DNA from: Poriferisodalis sp965215815
GTDB taxonomy: Bacteria; Actinomycetota; Acidimicrobiia; Acidimicrobiales; Poriferisodalaceae
NCBI RefSeq assembly: GCF_965215815.1
Contig: NZ_CBDCEO010000013.1
Location: 186,001 to 250,000 of the forward strand
Length of the DNA stretch: 64,000 nt
Direction: 5' to 3'
Numbering within the stretch: the stretch's first letter is position 1; each line of letters begins with the position of its first letter. The notes under the pieces are model-generated. The model was not told the origin of the DNA, ran no database searches, and was given only the letters and a program-made list of their open reading frames with translations. Position numbers and translations under genes: made by a program. Positions 17,501 to 24,679 of the stretch are shown in pieces.

Positions 17501-18289
17501 GTACTCTGGGGCCAGCCCCGAAGTTATTGTCAGTTCGACTTCGAATTTCTCGTTGCCCTCGTCGACGTCGTCGCTCAAGATCGTGATGTCGACGGGCACC
17601 TCCGCCCTGAACCTGGTCCCGTCCGCCACATAGCTCGACGCCGGAATTTCGACGACAACCGAGCGGCCGACGTAATCGTCGTCGGCTGTCGCCCCGCCCG
17701 CAGCCGTCGATACCGAGTATTCGCTTGGAACTATCGGTTTATCTGCCCCTTCGCCGGTGCGCGCCACCAGCTTGACCGTCAGCTTGCTTTCCGTCTCCGG
17801 GACCGTGTATTCGTCCTTATCGAATCCCACGGTGAGCGCGACCACGATCGACACCTCCGCCTCACTCGACATTCCCACGTCATAGCCCGAGCCATCGACC
17901 ACCGTCGCCGTCAGCTTTCCGCTGGCGATTTCCTCTCCTGTGCTAACGCTGAAATCCGCCCAGCCAATCGTCAGCACCTTCGTGTCCGAACCCGCCGCAA
18001 ACGTCACCTGCCGGGACAGATTCGACGTCGGCTTCAGGAACTGTCCCTCCCCTGGGTCCAACTCCACCTCCACCTCCAGTTCATCAGTCGTTGAGCCGGT
18101 GCGCGTCAGCGTGAAGCTGACGTCGGTGTAGGCCCCGAACACCTTGCTCGACTGGTCCGCCACGATCGTCACCACCGGATCGGCTGCCTGCGCGGAGACC
18201 GCTTGCGGGACTGTCAGCACGGACGCCGCCAACGCCACGATGGCGACCAAAGACCCCGCCCCCCCCCGAGAAGTGCGTGCCTTCATCAT
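14567..18289 (-). CDS. Large secreted surface protein with Calx-beta domains and three CWB2 cell-wall-binding repeats
   Basis: A 1240-residue exported protein. The Sec signal peptide (MMKARTSRGG, then a hydrophobic stretch ending VSAQA) is cleaved near residue 35. The ectodomain carries Calx-beta-like modules: one near residues 40-150, then others such as LPTLSFSADSYTVNEQSG with the closing DVTIRDNE, and a following SMDAQSVGEDDGTMTL module. One cadherin-like beta-sandwich (VRNIDLSPGENVIEVEV) is also present. A Gly/Ser/Thr-rich linker leads to three C-terminal CWB2 repeats, each with a FVVANGWSPADVGVA-type start, a VIIVGGNAAVS core and ISRLAGADRVETA. CWB2 repeats attach proteins non-covalently to cell-wall polymers. 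The start codon has a strong GGAGGAAC site. Codons 8-11 contain nine consecutive Gs. The gene lies between two copies of a PPOX gene end. Adhesion is the likely role, by inference. Confidence 0.9.
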   Translation of the reverse strand: MMKARTSRGGAGSLVAIVALAASVLTVPQAVSAQAADPVVTIVADQSSKVFGAYTDVSFTLTRTGSTTDELEVEVELDPGEGQFLKPTSNLSRQVTFAAGSDTKVLTIGWADFSVSTGEEIASGKLTATVVDGSGYDVGMSSEAEVSIVVALTVGFDKDEYTVPETESKLTVKLVARTGEGADKPIVPSEYSVSTAAGGATADDDYVGRSVVVEIPASSYVADGTRFRAEVPVDITILSDDVDEGNEKFEVELTITSGLAPEYRNLVKEGGLKCGNNLCQSQVTITDYNDRAGVTVSESSLAVREGNPTGRSYTVVLNSEPTADVEVTVAAQPSAGVTLVTTTLNFTPVNWDTPQTVKVTGRSDVDAANDSVTLTHSVSSTDPKYDVLNPAVVSVTVVDDDRTNSCPAGYHWCTALTIGSLDDGSSTLYGFAPEIADGDLADTIIDDGEGTTWTVTQIINTVQPPGSPFNHLVTIALGEYLPDGSVFYLDEEMLIADEDSENHLLPQYVWEAPDGLAWNQKHRESVTVGVKLADDSEARLASMALDYRGLTDPMDMNSEGDIAITLHPETAIKDPLGFFEDSFIYTASVANDVDQITALVTTIDIEATYAFSVGTPAMRNSKAVRNIDLSPGENVIEVEVTAKDGSTTKTYQVTLTREELPTLSFSADSYTVNEQSGSAVLTVNKSGDTSSQVTVDYRTADASAVVGADYSSKTGTLTFAPSETSKTITVQILNDNIYEPLSENFSVELHSPSLATLTTPHSADVTIRDNEQQPTASMDAQSVGEDDGTMTLTLQLSHPSSADISYSTPQDGSDVGGTATSGDDYLDFFGGSDAVITVPAEDLSATFEITIVDDGVTESDETIEIGWRKSSGSDATPARIDFVGTITGGGTGTGTGTGTGGGSSSSGGSGGGGGGDFDVGVATFVVANGWSPADVGVASVLAARTPGAVVVYTAGDELSEATRVLLRQALPAEVIIVGGNAAVSRDVRTQIDAATAGSSISRLAGADRVETAAVTARRILGTPSGAGRVTVVVANGWSSPDIGVAAALAARSGRAAVVYTRAGTLPEASAALLRDYEVARVVLVGGVVAISSEVQDAIAAVAGDASISRLSGVDRIDTAAQAARRVLGNPAGAPEGVTLVIANGWSPPDVGVAAALAAATENAAVAYTNQGTLPEATAALIVEYRPAQVIIVGGTAAVTNDVRTAITEIAPETASIRRITGSTRTDTAARAARRILLSNS
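18259..18267. repeat. Nine-base G/C homopolymer in the signal-peptide coding region
   Basis: C9 on the plus strand (G9 in the gene) at codons 8-11 of the CWB2 surface protein. In the present length the gene is in frame. A gain or loss of one base would stop translation soon after the start. Confidence 0.85.
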
Positions 18290-18461
18290 GTTCCTCCGCC
18301 CCTTCGATGGCGCAGGATATTCTAGAAGTAGTAATGCTGATTATTATGTGCAGACGGCAGGTCGCCGATAGAGGCCGTGAGACATCGTGACCGGAGGCAG
18401 TCTCGTCTGGAGCGTCCAGCCGAGGTTCCCATGTCTCGCGACGCATGGTTCCTGTGTCCTG
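18290..18461. promoter_or_regulatory. Upstream region of the surface-protein gene
   Basis: The sequence at 18310-18355 is unusually AT-rich for this genome (minus strand ACATAATAATCAGCATTACT and TTCTAGAATATCC), 20-65 bases before the surface gene's ATG, and is the likely promoter. The remainder toward 18460 has ordinary composition and no recognised gene. Confidence 0.55.
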
Positions 18462-18480
18462 AACCGACCGCCGGCCGGTT
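18462..18480 (-). terminator. GC-rich hairpin after the PPOX gene
   Basis: AACCGACCG (18462-18470), one-base loop, CGGCCGGTT (18472-18480), pairing with one G-T type mismatch. It lies 13 bases downstream of the PPOX stop on the minus strand. The loop is too tight for all pairs to form, but a terminator role fits the position. Confidence 0.4.
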
Positions 18481-18492
18481 CACTGCGCCGGC

Positions 18493-18909
18493 TCAACTCG
18501 ACGCTGACCATCCGGTCAACTCGGTGCGCTGGATGACGATGGCGGCGCCGACCGGCGGCTGCGCGGCGTACTGGGGATAGCGCTCGCACAGCAGCTTGAT
18601 CGCATTTCGGTACTGCGCACCCTCGGTGTGCACCACAGCGCGGCCGCGCAGGCGCACCCACCACAGGCGCTCCCAGTTCGTGTCGTCGTAGTGCTCGATC
18701 AGCATCGTGACCTCGGGAAAGCGTCGAACATTGTCGAGCCGCTTGAGGTCCATGGTCGACTTGGGCTTGTGGTCGACAGCGGTCACCACGACGTCGTCCT
18801 CGAATGCGTACGTGCACGGCACGAGATCGACGCGCCCGTCGGCACGGATCGTCGCGAGTGTCGCCACCCGACCCTCGGACAGCAGGTCCAGCAGTTCGGC
18901 CTCGGTCAC
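18493..18909 (-). CDS. PPOX-class (pyridoxamine-oxidase fold) probable F420-dependent oxidoreductase
   Basis: A 138-residue split-barrel protein resembling the TIGR03668 group of PPOX-class F420-dependent enzymes. It begins VTEAELLDLLSEGRVATLAT, with RADGRVDLVPCTYAF, TAVDHKPKSTMDLKRLDN, a VTMLIEHYDDTNWERLWWVRL core and the C-terminal YPQYAAQPPVG and TELTGWSASS. The GTG at 18909 gives the family length. The frame is open further upstream but that part lacks family features. F420 use is inferred from the subfamily. The divergent neighbour is an FrhB-like protein, also of F420 chemistry. Its 3' end is duplicated at 14.4 kb. Confidence 0.87.
   Translation of the reverse strand: MTEAELLDLLSEGRVATLATIRADGRVDLVPCTYAFEDDVVVTAVDHKPKSTMDLKRLDNVRRFPEVTMLIEHYDDTNWERLWWVRLRGRAVVHTEGAQYRNAIKLLCERYPQYAAQPPVGAAIVIQRTELTGWSASS
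18503..18593. repeat. 91-bp direct repeat, right copy (inside the intact PPOX gene)
   Basis: Right-hand partner of 14424-14514. The two copies bracket about 4.0 kb containing the CWB2 surface-protein gene. Confidence 0.9.
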
Positions 18910-19026
18910 GGCGGGCCACCCTAGAGCACCGCGGCGTCGATCCAGCGCTTGAGCGTCATTGTTCCCAGAGTCTCCGAGCCAGGTTGTCCCGGACCGTCTG
19001 CGAGGCACCTGCCATAGTCTTGGGCC

Positions 19027-20223
19027 ATGGCAATGACTGGGGCAATGACTGGGGCAACGACTGGGGCTCCCCCGGCATCTGGCGGCGCGCCGCCGCGCTG
19101 GACCTTCCAGTGGAAGGAGCTGTACGACGAGGTCATCACCACAGGGCTGTGCACGGGCTGTGCCGGCTGCGTGATCTCCTGCCCGCACGACGTCATCGGC
19201 TACGAGCACGTCGGGGGCGGCTTCATGCCATTCCACCTCGAATCCGAACTCGGTCTCGAAGACTGCGGCCACGGCCAGAAGGGCTGCACAAGCTGCACCC
19301 GCGCCTGTCCCCGCTTCCGCACCTGGGAAGACGAAGCCGACGATTTCATGTTCGGCCGGCACCGCACGGGCGAAGAGCCCTCAGGAGTGTTCAAGGACAT
19401 CATCCTGACGAGGGCCTCTGACGACTTCGTCCACGAGATCGGTCAGGACGGCGGGCTGGTTTCGGCGATCCTCATTTGGGCGCTCGACCATGGCTACATC
19501 GACGCCGCCCTGACGTCCTATGTCGGCGAGGGCGAGGGCAACCAGTGGACGGCCTCGCCGGGCGTGGCCTTCAACCGCGACGACGTGCTGCGCGGCGCTG
19601 GCAGTCGCTACACCTATTCGGCCAACACGCTCGCCTACAACGAGGCGATCGAGGCCGGCGCTCAGAAGCTCGCTCTGGTCGGCATGAGCTGCCAGAGCTC
19701 GATCGTGCCCGTCGCCAAGTCCCGCAAGGTGGGCAAGGTCGGCAACCGGTTCGTGCTGAATATCGGGCTGCTGTGCTCGAAGTCGTTCGACGAGGCCATC
19801 TTCGAGGAGCTGTTCGAGCAGAAGTACGGGCTCGACCGCCATCTCATCCGCAAGACGAACATCAAGGGCGTCTTCCAGATCTGGACCCAAGACGGCGGCT
19901 ACTACGAGATCAACCTCAAGGAATGCCACGCCTGGACCCGCGAGGGATGCAACCACTGCCCCGACTTCGCCGCCGAGCACGCCGACATCTCCACCGGCGG
20001 CATCGGCAAGTACAGCGACTGGACCCTCACCATCGTCCGGACCGAAATCGGCCGCGAGATCATCATGAAGATGCTCGCCGACGGCTCGCTCATCGGGCGT
20101 CCCGGCGACGAAGACCCGGGCGCTATCGCACTCATGCACAAGCTCAGCGAGAAGTCGCGGGCCCGCTGGCCCAAATTCGCCTGGGACAAGCCCGCACTGC
20201 TGCCCGAGCCCACAAAGAGGTAG
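19027..20223 (+). CDS. FrhB-family coenzyme F420 hydrogenase/dehydrogenase beta subunit-like protein
   Basis: A 398-residue iron-sulfur flavoprotein-type enzyme of the FrhB_FdhB family, whose members transfer electrons between F420 and a partner. The N-terminal ferredoxin-like part has CTGCAGCVISCP (C42, C45, C48, C52) and CTSCTRACP, suitable for two 4Fe-4S clusters. Then come DFVHEIGQDGGLVSAIL, the conserved LALVGMSCQSS and KECHAWTREGCNHCPDF, with further cysteines. No hydrogenase large subunit is nearby, so it is probably a stand-alone F420 or thiol-linked reductase. The ATG at 19027 leads into three 12-bp repeats encoding MTGA-like units, and any of several in-frame ATGs could be used. It is divergent from the PPOX gene with 117 bases between them. 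Confidence 0.85.
   Translation: MAMTGAMTGATTGAPPASGGAPPRWTFQWKELYDEVITTGLCTGCAGCVISCPHDVIGYEHVGGGFMPFHLESELGLEDCGHGQKGCTSCTRACPRFRTWEDEADDFMFGRHRTGEEPSGVFKDIILTRASDDFVHEIGQDGGLVSAILIWALDHGYIDAALTSYVGEGEGNQWTASPGVAFNRDDVLRGAGSRYTYSANTLAYNEAIEAGAQKLALVGMSCQSSIVPVAKSRKVGKVGNRFVLNIGLLCSKSFDEAIFEELFEQKYGLDRHLIRKTNIKGVFQIWTQDGGYYEINLKECHAWTREGCNHCPDFAAEHADISTGGIGKYSDWTLTIVRTEIGREIIMKMLADGSLIGRPGDEDPGAIALMHKLSEKSRARWPKFAWDKPALLPEPTKR
19031..19066. repeat. Three tandem 12-bp repeats at the FrhB-like gene start
   Basis: caatgactgggg occurs twice and caacgactgggg once. Each 12-bp unit adds four residues and the first two carry an in-frame ATG, so unit number changes the N-terminus without breaking the frame. 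Confidence 0.9.
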
Positions 20224-20246
20224 CACACGCCGCAGCCATCGCTGGC

Positions 20247-20882
20247 TCACAGGCAGAGGTTGATGAAGTCGACGATGTCGGGTTGGACCTCGGTGCTGGC
20301 CATGAAGTGGCCCAGCCGGTGGGCCGGCACCACGTCCTGCGCTCGGGCCAGCGAGCAAGCACACAGGCTCCGCAAGCGGTCCGAGCCAGCAGAACACTCG
20401 TTGAGGTAAGCCTGCTGCTGGGCATCGGTCCACTGCGCCGGCGGTCCAGCCTCACGGCAGTCGACGAGCGCTGAAGCAAGCTCGGGAGAGAATTCCAGGG
20501 CGCCCGACATGCGATCCTCGAAGACCTCGAGATCGATGGCGGTGAGGTTGCCTTCCATTCGGTCGGCGGCGCAGTGGCACGGTCCCACGAGCCCGGCGTC
20601 GGCGACGCACGCATCCAAGAACGCGATGAGCGGCTCGATGGCCAGCAGGCCGGGAGCGCCAACGTCGGAAACGGCCGGGGGAGCAAGCGTGCCCGGATTG
20701 CCGAGGGGTACGCCGGAATCCGTTGCTCCCTGTCCGGTGGTCGCCGGCGCCACTTCGATCACGGTCGTTGAGCATGCAACAACGCCGGCCAGCGCCAGCA
20801 CGGCTGCGACCCAACGCGCACCGCGCAGCAGTTGAGGCCGCCAGGCCTCAGGCGGGCGGAAGATTCGCCAGCCGGCGCGCAT
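20247..20882 (-). CDS. Cysteine-rich predicted lipoprotein of unknown function
   Basis: A 211-residue protein with a basic N-region, a hydrophobic segment and the lipobox LAGVVAC at residues 31-37, so a lipid-anchored exported protein. After a Thr/Gly/Pro-rich linker the C-terminal ~130 residues contain many cysteines (PCHCAADR, DCREAG, NECSAG, LCACSLARAQ, NLCL), which suggests disulfides or metal binding. I do not recognise a family. Its ATG at 20882 lies 35 bases inside the 3' end of the upstream udgB frame on the same strand. A later start would remove the basic N-region, so the overlap is probably real. Confidence 0.7.
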   Translation of the reverse strand: MRAGWRIFRPPEAWRPQLLRGARWVAAVLALAGVVACSTTVIEVAPATTGQGATDSGVPLGNPGTLAPPAVSDVGAPGLLAIEPLIAFLDACVADAGLVGPCHCAADRMEGNLTAIDLEVFEDRMSGALEFSPELASALVDCREAGPPAQWTDAQQQAYLNECSAGSDRLRSLCACSLARAQDVVPAHRLGHFMASTEVQPDIVDFINLCL

Positions 20883-21597
20883 CGCGAAGCACCGTATCGG
20901 CCATGTCAGCGGTGAGGCGGCCGGTGAACGTGTTCTGCTGACTTGGGTGGAACGAGCACACGATGTGGGCGATCCCGCCCAACGACTCCGAGCCTTTCGA
21001 TCCTCGGCCGGCAGGCACCTCGGCGGTCACGCCGTGGCCGAAACGGGGCCGAGGCCGCACGCCACCAAGCGTGCACAGCACGCCGTAGGCGAATGCGCCG
21101 AGGGCGACCGCTACCCGGGCGTTGACAAGCAGCGCCAGCTCGCGTTCGAGGAAGGGCCGGCAGGCATCTCGTTCGACTGGAGTGGGCTTGTTGGCTGGCG
21201 GTGCGCAGCGAACCGCAGCGGTGATGTACGCATCACGCAGTTCCAGTCCGTCACCTGCGCGCTCAGATGTCGGCTGGTTCGCGAAGCCGCAGCGATGCAG
21301 GGCCGCGTACAGGAAGTCGCCTGAGCGGTCGCCAGTGAACATCCGACCGGTGCGGTTCGCGCCGTGTGCAGCCGGCGCTAGCCCGACGAAAACGACCGCC
21401 GCGGCCGGATCTCCAAAACCGGGCACGCCTCGCCCCCAGTAGTCCTCGTCCGCGAATGCGGCTCGCTTTTGAGCTGCGGTCTGCTCGCGCCACGCCACGA
21501 GCCGATCGCAGCGCCTGCACGCCGCGACCTCGTCGTTCAACAGGCGCAGCGCCGCGCCGCGCGACGCGTCCCCAGGCGAACGTAATGCGGCGCTCAT
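20848..21597 (-). CDS. udgB: Type-5 uracil-DNA glycosylase (UdgB)
   Basis: A 249-residue family 5 uracil-DNA glycosylase, which excises uracil and some other deaminated bases as the first step of base-excision repair. The N-terminal CRRCDRL belongs to the four-cysteine iron-sulfur site. The catalytic region GLAPAAHGANRTGRMFTGD and SGDFLYAALHRCGF is diagnostic of UdgB. The second motif is CSFHPSQQNTFTGRLT with its conserved His. The ATG at 21597 begins MSAALRSPGDASRG. The gene is divergent from the phosphatase-DUF3090-SCO1664 trio. Confidence 0.93.
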   Translation of the reverse strand: MSAALRSPGDASRGAALRLLNDEVAACRRCDRLVAWREQTAAQKRAAFADEDYWGRGVPGFGDPAAAVVFVGLAPAAHGANRTGRMFTGDRSGDFLYAALHRCGFANQPTSERAGDGLELRDAYITAAVRCAPPANKPTPVERDACRPFLERELALLVNARVAVALGAFAYGVLCTLGGVRPRPRFGHGVTAEVPAGRGSKGSESLGGIAHIVCSFHPSQQNTFTGRLTADMADTVLRDARRLANLPPA

Positions 21598-21681
21598 CGT
21601 TGCGAGTGTGCCAGTCGTCGCCGCTGCGCGCGTGCCGTGCGTCGCCGCTGCGCGGCGACCCAGACAAGTAGCTTCGGCACG

Positions 21682-22320
21682 GTGCCAGCCCGAACTCGAC
21701 CCACGCTGCTGCTGTTCGTTCGCCACGGTCTCACCCCGACGACCGGCGTCGAGCTGTACGGCCGACGGCCGGGAGTACACCTGTCTGACGCCGGCGTCCA
21801 GCAGGCACAGCGTGCCGCCGAACGCATCGCTGCGGGGGGACGCCGCGTCGCAGCGGTGTATGCCAGCCCGCTGGAGCGGGCCCAGGAAACCGCCGCTCCG
21901 ATTGCTAAGGGCCTCAGCCGCAGCGTGCGCATACACGACGGCCTCAACGAACTCGACATGGGCCGCTGGACGGGTCGCAAGCTCAGCCAGTTGCGCAAGT
22001 TGGCCGCGTGGTCGCAGGTGCAGCGCTATCCCAGCGGCTTTCGCTTCCCCGACGGCGAGACGTTCCGTCAGATGCAGGCGCGCATCGCTACGACTGCAGC
22101 CGAGCTGGCAGCCCGCCATCGCGGTGCGACGGTTGTCGCGGTCAGCCACGCCGACCCCATACGGGCGCTGGTGGCTGACGCCATGGGAACCCATCTCGAC
22201 CTCTTCCAGCGGATAGTCGTGTCGCCATGCTCGGTGACTGCGATCCTGTACTCCACTGACGGCCCCGTGGTGCTGGCCACCAACAGCACTTCAGACCTTG
22301 CAGCACTCTCACCGGCATGA
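21682..22320 (+). CDS. Histidine phosphatase / phosphomutase-like protein (TIGR03848 type)
   Basis: A 212-residue member of the histidine phosphatase (phosphoglycerate mutase-like) superfamily. The catalytic RHG is in LLLFVRHGLTPTTG, followed by YGRRPGVHLSDAGVQQA, ASPLERAQETAAPIA, the acidic ELDMGRWTG and the second catalytic His in VVAVSHADPIRALV. It matches the actinobacterial TIGR03848 subfamily of unknown substrate. GTG 21682 (VPARTRPTLLLF) gives the family length. It is the first gene of a tightly overlapping trio with DUF3090 and SCO1664-family genes, an arrangement known across actinobacteria. Confidence 0.88.
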   Translation: MPARTRPTLLLFVRHGLTPTTGVELYGRRPGVHLSDAGVQQAQRAAERIAAGGRRVAAVYASPLERAQETAAPIAKGLSRSVRIHDGLNELDMGRWTGRKLSQLRKLAAWSQVQRYPSGFRFPDGETFRQMQARIATTAAELAARHRGATVVAVSHADPIRALVADAMGTHLDLFQRIVVSPCSVTAILYSTDGPVVLATNSTSDLAALSPA

Positions 22321-22829
22321 CTGACGACTTCGACCTGCGCAATCCGGACGCCTTCGTGGCGGGAACGGTCGGGCCGACTGGCCAGCGGATCTTCTTCCTG
22401 CAGGCCACAGAGGCCGGTCACGTCGTCTCGCTGAAGCTGGAAAAGGGCCAGGTCTGGGCGCTGGCAAACCTGCTCAGCGAACTGCTCGAAGGCGAAAGCT
22501 ACGAAGGTCCTGCGGCAACCTTCGCCAAGTTGGTCGAGCCGGTGACCGCTGCATGGACGGTCGGCCGTCTCGCGACGGGCTTGGACACCGAGGGCAAGGT
22601 CATCGTGCTCATTGCCGATGAGCTCGATGACAGCGACAGCGACGATCCCGACGACGAAGCTGATTCGGGCGGCGAGGAGCTGACTGAGGACGACGAGCGC
22701 ACTGGCGGTCGCGCCCGCTTCCATCTCGACTATGCGATGGCGCTCGGATTCGCGCAACAAGCGCTGCTGCTGGTCGAAGAAGGCCGCGACTTCGGCCAGC
22801 GCAATGGGCACCGCCCGCCCCGAGACTGA
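22317..22829 (+). CDS. DUF3090 family protein
   Basis: A 170-residue protein of the actinobacterial DUF3090 (TIGR03847) family, function unknown. It begins MTDDFDLRNPDAFVAGTVG, then IFFLQATEAGHVVSLKLEKG, an acidic Asp/Ser/Glu-rich middle loop and FHLDYAMALGFAQQALLLVEEG. Its ATG overlaps the previous stop by four bases, so translation is coupled. Its constant association with the TIGR03848 phosphatase and SCO1664-like kinase-fold protein suggests one shared pathway. Confidence 0.88.
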   Translation: MTDDFDLRNPDAFVAGTVGPTGQRIFFLQATEAGHVVSLKLEKGQVWALANLLSELLEGESYEGPAATFAKLVEPVTAAWTVGRLATGLDTEGKVIVLIADELDDSDSDDPDDEADSGGEELTEDDERTGGRARFHLDYAMALGFAQQALLLVEEGRDFGQRNGHRPPRD

Positions 22830-22838
22830 TTGGCCGGC

Positions 22839-23612
22839 GTGAGCGAACTGGCCCCGCATCACCTGCTGCCGAAGAACGAAGACGGCACACAACACGAGGT
22901 GCCGGTCATCTGGGACGCGTCCGCGGCGGATGCCCTAGGTGTGCTGCGCACGGGCGACATCTCCGTGCTGGGGCGGATGCCCTACAGCAGCAACGCCACG
23001 TTCCTGGTGCGAATCGACCACCCCACAATGCCGACCGCAGCGATCTACAAGCCCGAGCGGGGAGAGCGTCCGCTGTGGGATTTCCCGTCGGGATTGTACC
23101 GGCGGGAGATTGCCGCGTTTGAGCTGTCGGAGGCGCTTGACTGGCACGTCATTCCGCCCACCGTCGAGCGAGACGGGCCTTTTGGCGTGGGCTCAGTCCA
23201 GCTGTTCATCGACGCCAACTTCGAAGAGCACTACTTCACGCTGGTCAACGACGATCGGCACCATGGCGACCTTCGGCGGATCTGCGCCTTTGATCTTCTC
23301 GCCAACAACACCGACCGCAAGTCGGGGCACTGTTTGGCGTCGCGCTGGGGGCCGATCTACGGCATCGATCAGGGTCTGTGCTTCGCGAGCGACTTCAAGC
23401 TGCGCACGGTGATCTGGGACTTCGGCGGCGAACCTTTCGACGACGATCTCGCCGAGGCCATCGGATCGGCCGCTCAGCCGGCCCCCGCGCTGTCGCAATG
23501 GCTGCGTCCCGATGAGCTCAGCGCGCTGGCCGAGCGAGCCGAGTGGCTCGCCAACTTCGGCAAGTTCCCCGACGACGACGGCGGCCGTCGGTGGCCCTGG
23601 CCGCTGGTCTAA
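22839..23612 (+). CDS. SCO1664-family protein (TIGR03843), PI3/4-kinase-like fold
   Basis: A 257-residue protein of the actinobacterial SCO1664 family, distantly resembling phosphatidylinositol 3/4-kinase catalytic domains. Features are VLGRMPYSSNATFLVRI, the lysine-containing AAIYKPERGERPLWDFP, YRREIAAFELSEAL, then the active-site-like FDLLANNTDRKSGHCL and GIDQGLCFASDFKLRTVIWDF. The order YKPERGERPLWDFP, then DLLANNTDRK, then GIDQG resembles the ATP-binding Lys, catalytic loop and metal-binding Asp of kinases. GTG 22839 is drawn; a TTG at 22830 is also in frame. Third gene of the trio. Confidence 0.87.
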   Translation: MSELAPHHLLPKNEDGTQHEVPVIWDASAADALGVLRTGDISVLGRMPYSSNATFLVRIDHPTMPTAAIYKPERGERPLWDFPSGLYRREIAAFELSEALDWHVIPPTVERDGPFGVGSVQLFIDANFEEHYFTLVNDDRHHGDLRRICAFDLLANNTDRKSGHCLASRWGPIYGIDQGLCFASDFKLRTVIWDFGGEPFDDDLAEAIGSAAQPAPALSQWLRPDELSALAERAEWLANFGKFPDDDGGRRWPWPLV

Positions 23613-23642
23613 CCAGCGGGAATGCGACAGCCGCTGGTTTGA

Positions 23643-24605
23643 TCAGCGGGACTTGAGCACCTCGATCAACGCCGGCATCACCTTGTGCACGTCGCCGACG
23701 ATGCCCAAGTCGGCCACGCCGAAGATCGGCGCCTCAGGGTCCTTGTTGATCGCAACGATGTTCTTGGAGCCCTTCATGCCGACCAGGTGCTGCGTGGCGC
23801 CTGAGATGCCGCAGGCGATGTAGACGTTCGGCTTCACGACCTTGCCGGTCTGCCCAACCTGCTTGGCGTAGGGAACCCAGCCGGCGTCCACGATGGCGCG
23901 CGAGGCGCCGGACGCTGCTCCGAGCAGGCCTGCCAACTCGTCGACCATCGAATACGCCTCGGGCTGTCCCAGCCCACGACCGCCCGACACCACCACGGCA
24001 GCGTCGTCGAGCTGCGGGCCCGAGCGCTCCTCGGCGTGACGGCCCGTTACGACGGCCCGGCCTGCTGCGCCTGGATCGACTGCTCCCACGCTCTCGACGC
24101 CTGCCGCTCCGCCGCCACTCGGCTCGGGCTCAAAGCTCTTCGGTCGGAACATGGCCAATGCGGGCGCCGGCGCACGGTAGGCGGTGAAAATGTTCTGCGT
24201 CCCGCCGAAGATCGGCTCCTCGGTGACAATTGCGCCGTCGACAACTTCGACGCCGACGTTGTTGGTGGAAACCGGACGATCTGCCAGCACTGCGAGCCGG
24301 GCGGCGGTGTCGCGCCCGTCGGCGGTCTGGCCGAAGAACACGGCGTCAGGAGCGGTGGCTTCGAGGTGGCCTGCGAGCGCAGCCGCGGCATGAACGCCGA
24401 CCAGCCCGTCGCCGAGTCCTTGGAGTGCGTACACGGTGGACACGCCGTGCGCGCCCAGCTCGGCCGCCATGGCCTCGCCGTGCACCGGCGCGAACGCGGT
24501 CACCGAATCGGCCAGCGTTCGGGCCTTGGTGGCCAACTCGAGCGTGAGGCCCGAAGGTCCTTCGGCGTCGCCTTCAGCGAAGAGCAGAATCTGTGCAAGC
24601 GTCAT
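23643..24605 (-). CDS. etfA: Electron transfer flavoprotein alpha subunit
   Basis: A 320-residue FAD-binding EtfA/FixB that passes electrons from acyl-CoA dehydrogenases toward the quinone pool. The C-terminal FAD domain has VVSGGRGLGQPEAYSMVDELAG, DAGWVPYAKQVGQTGKVVKPNVYIACGISGATQH (seen as consecutive pieces) and IVAINKDPEAPIFGVADLGIVGD. It begins MTLAQILLFAEGDAEG. A ~25-residue Gly/Ala-rich insert lies between the two domains. It is downstream of etfB in the same direction. Confidence 0.96.
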   Translation of the reverse strand: MTLAQILLFAEGDAEGPSGLTLELATKARTLADSVTAFAPVHGEAMAAELGAHGVSTVYALQGLGDGLVGVHAAAALAGHLEATAPDAVFFGQTADGRDTAARLAVLADRPVSTNNVGVEVVDGAIVTEEPIFGGTQNIFTAYRAPAPALAMFRPKSFEPEPSGGGAAGVESVGAVDPGAAGRAVVTGRHAEERSGPQLDDAAVVVSGGRGLGQPEAYSMVDELAGLLGAASGASRAIVDAGWVPYAKQVGQTGKVVKPNVYIACGISGATQHLVGMKGSKNIVAINKDPEAPIFGVADLGIVGDVHKVMPALIEVLKSR

Positions 24606-24679
24606 TGCGAGTGGTTCCTGTGGGGTTCGTAGGTCAGTAGATCGGGTAGCTGGCGAGCCGGTTGAGAACGACAGTCAGG

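Noticed and set aside
18910..19362. An N-terminal extension of the PPOX gene to about 290 residues
   Set aside because: The extra part overlaps the divergent FrhB-like gene, contains repeat-derived peptide and does not resemble the PPOX family, whose normal length is reached from GTG 18909.
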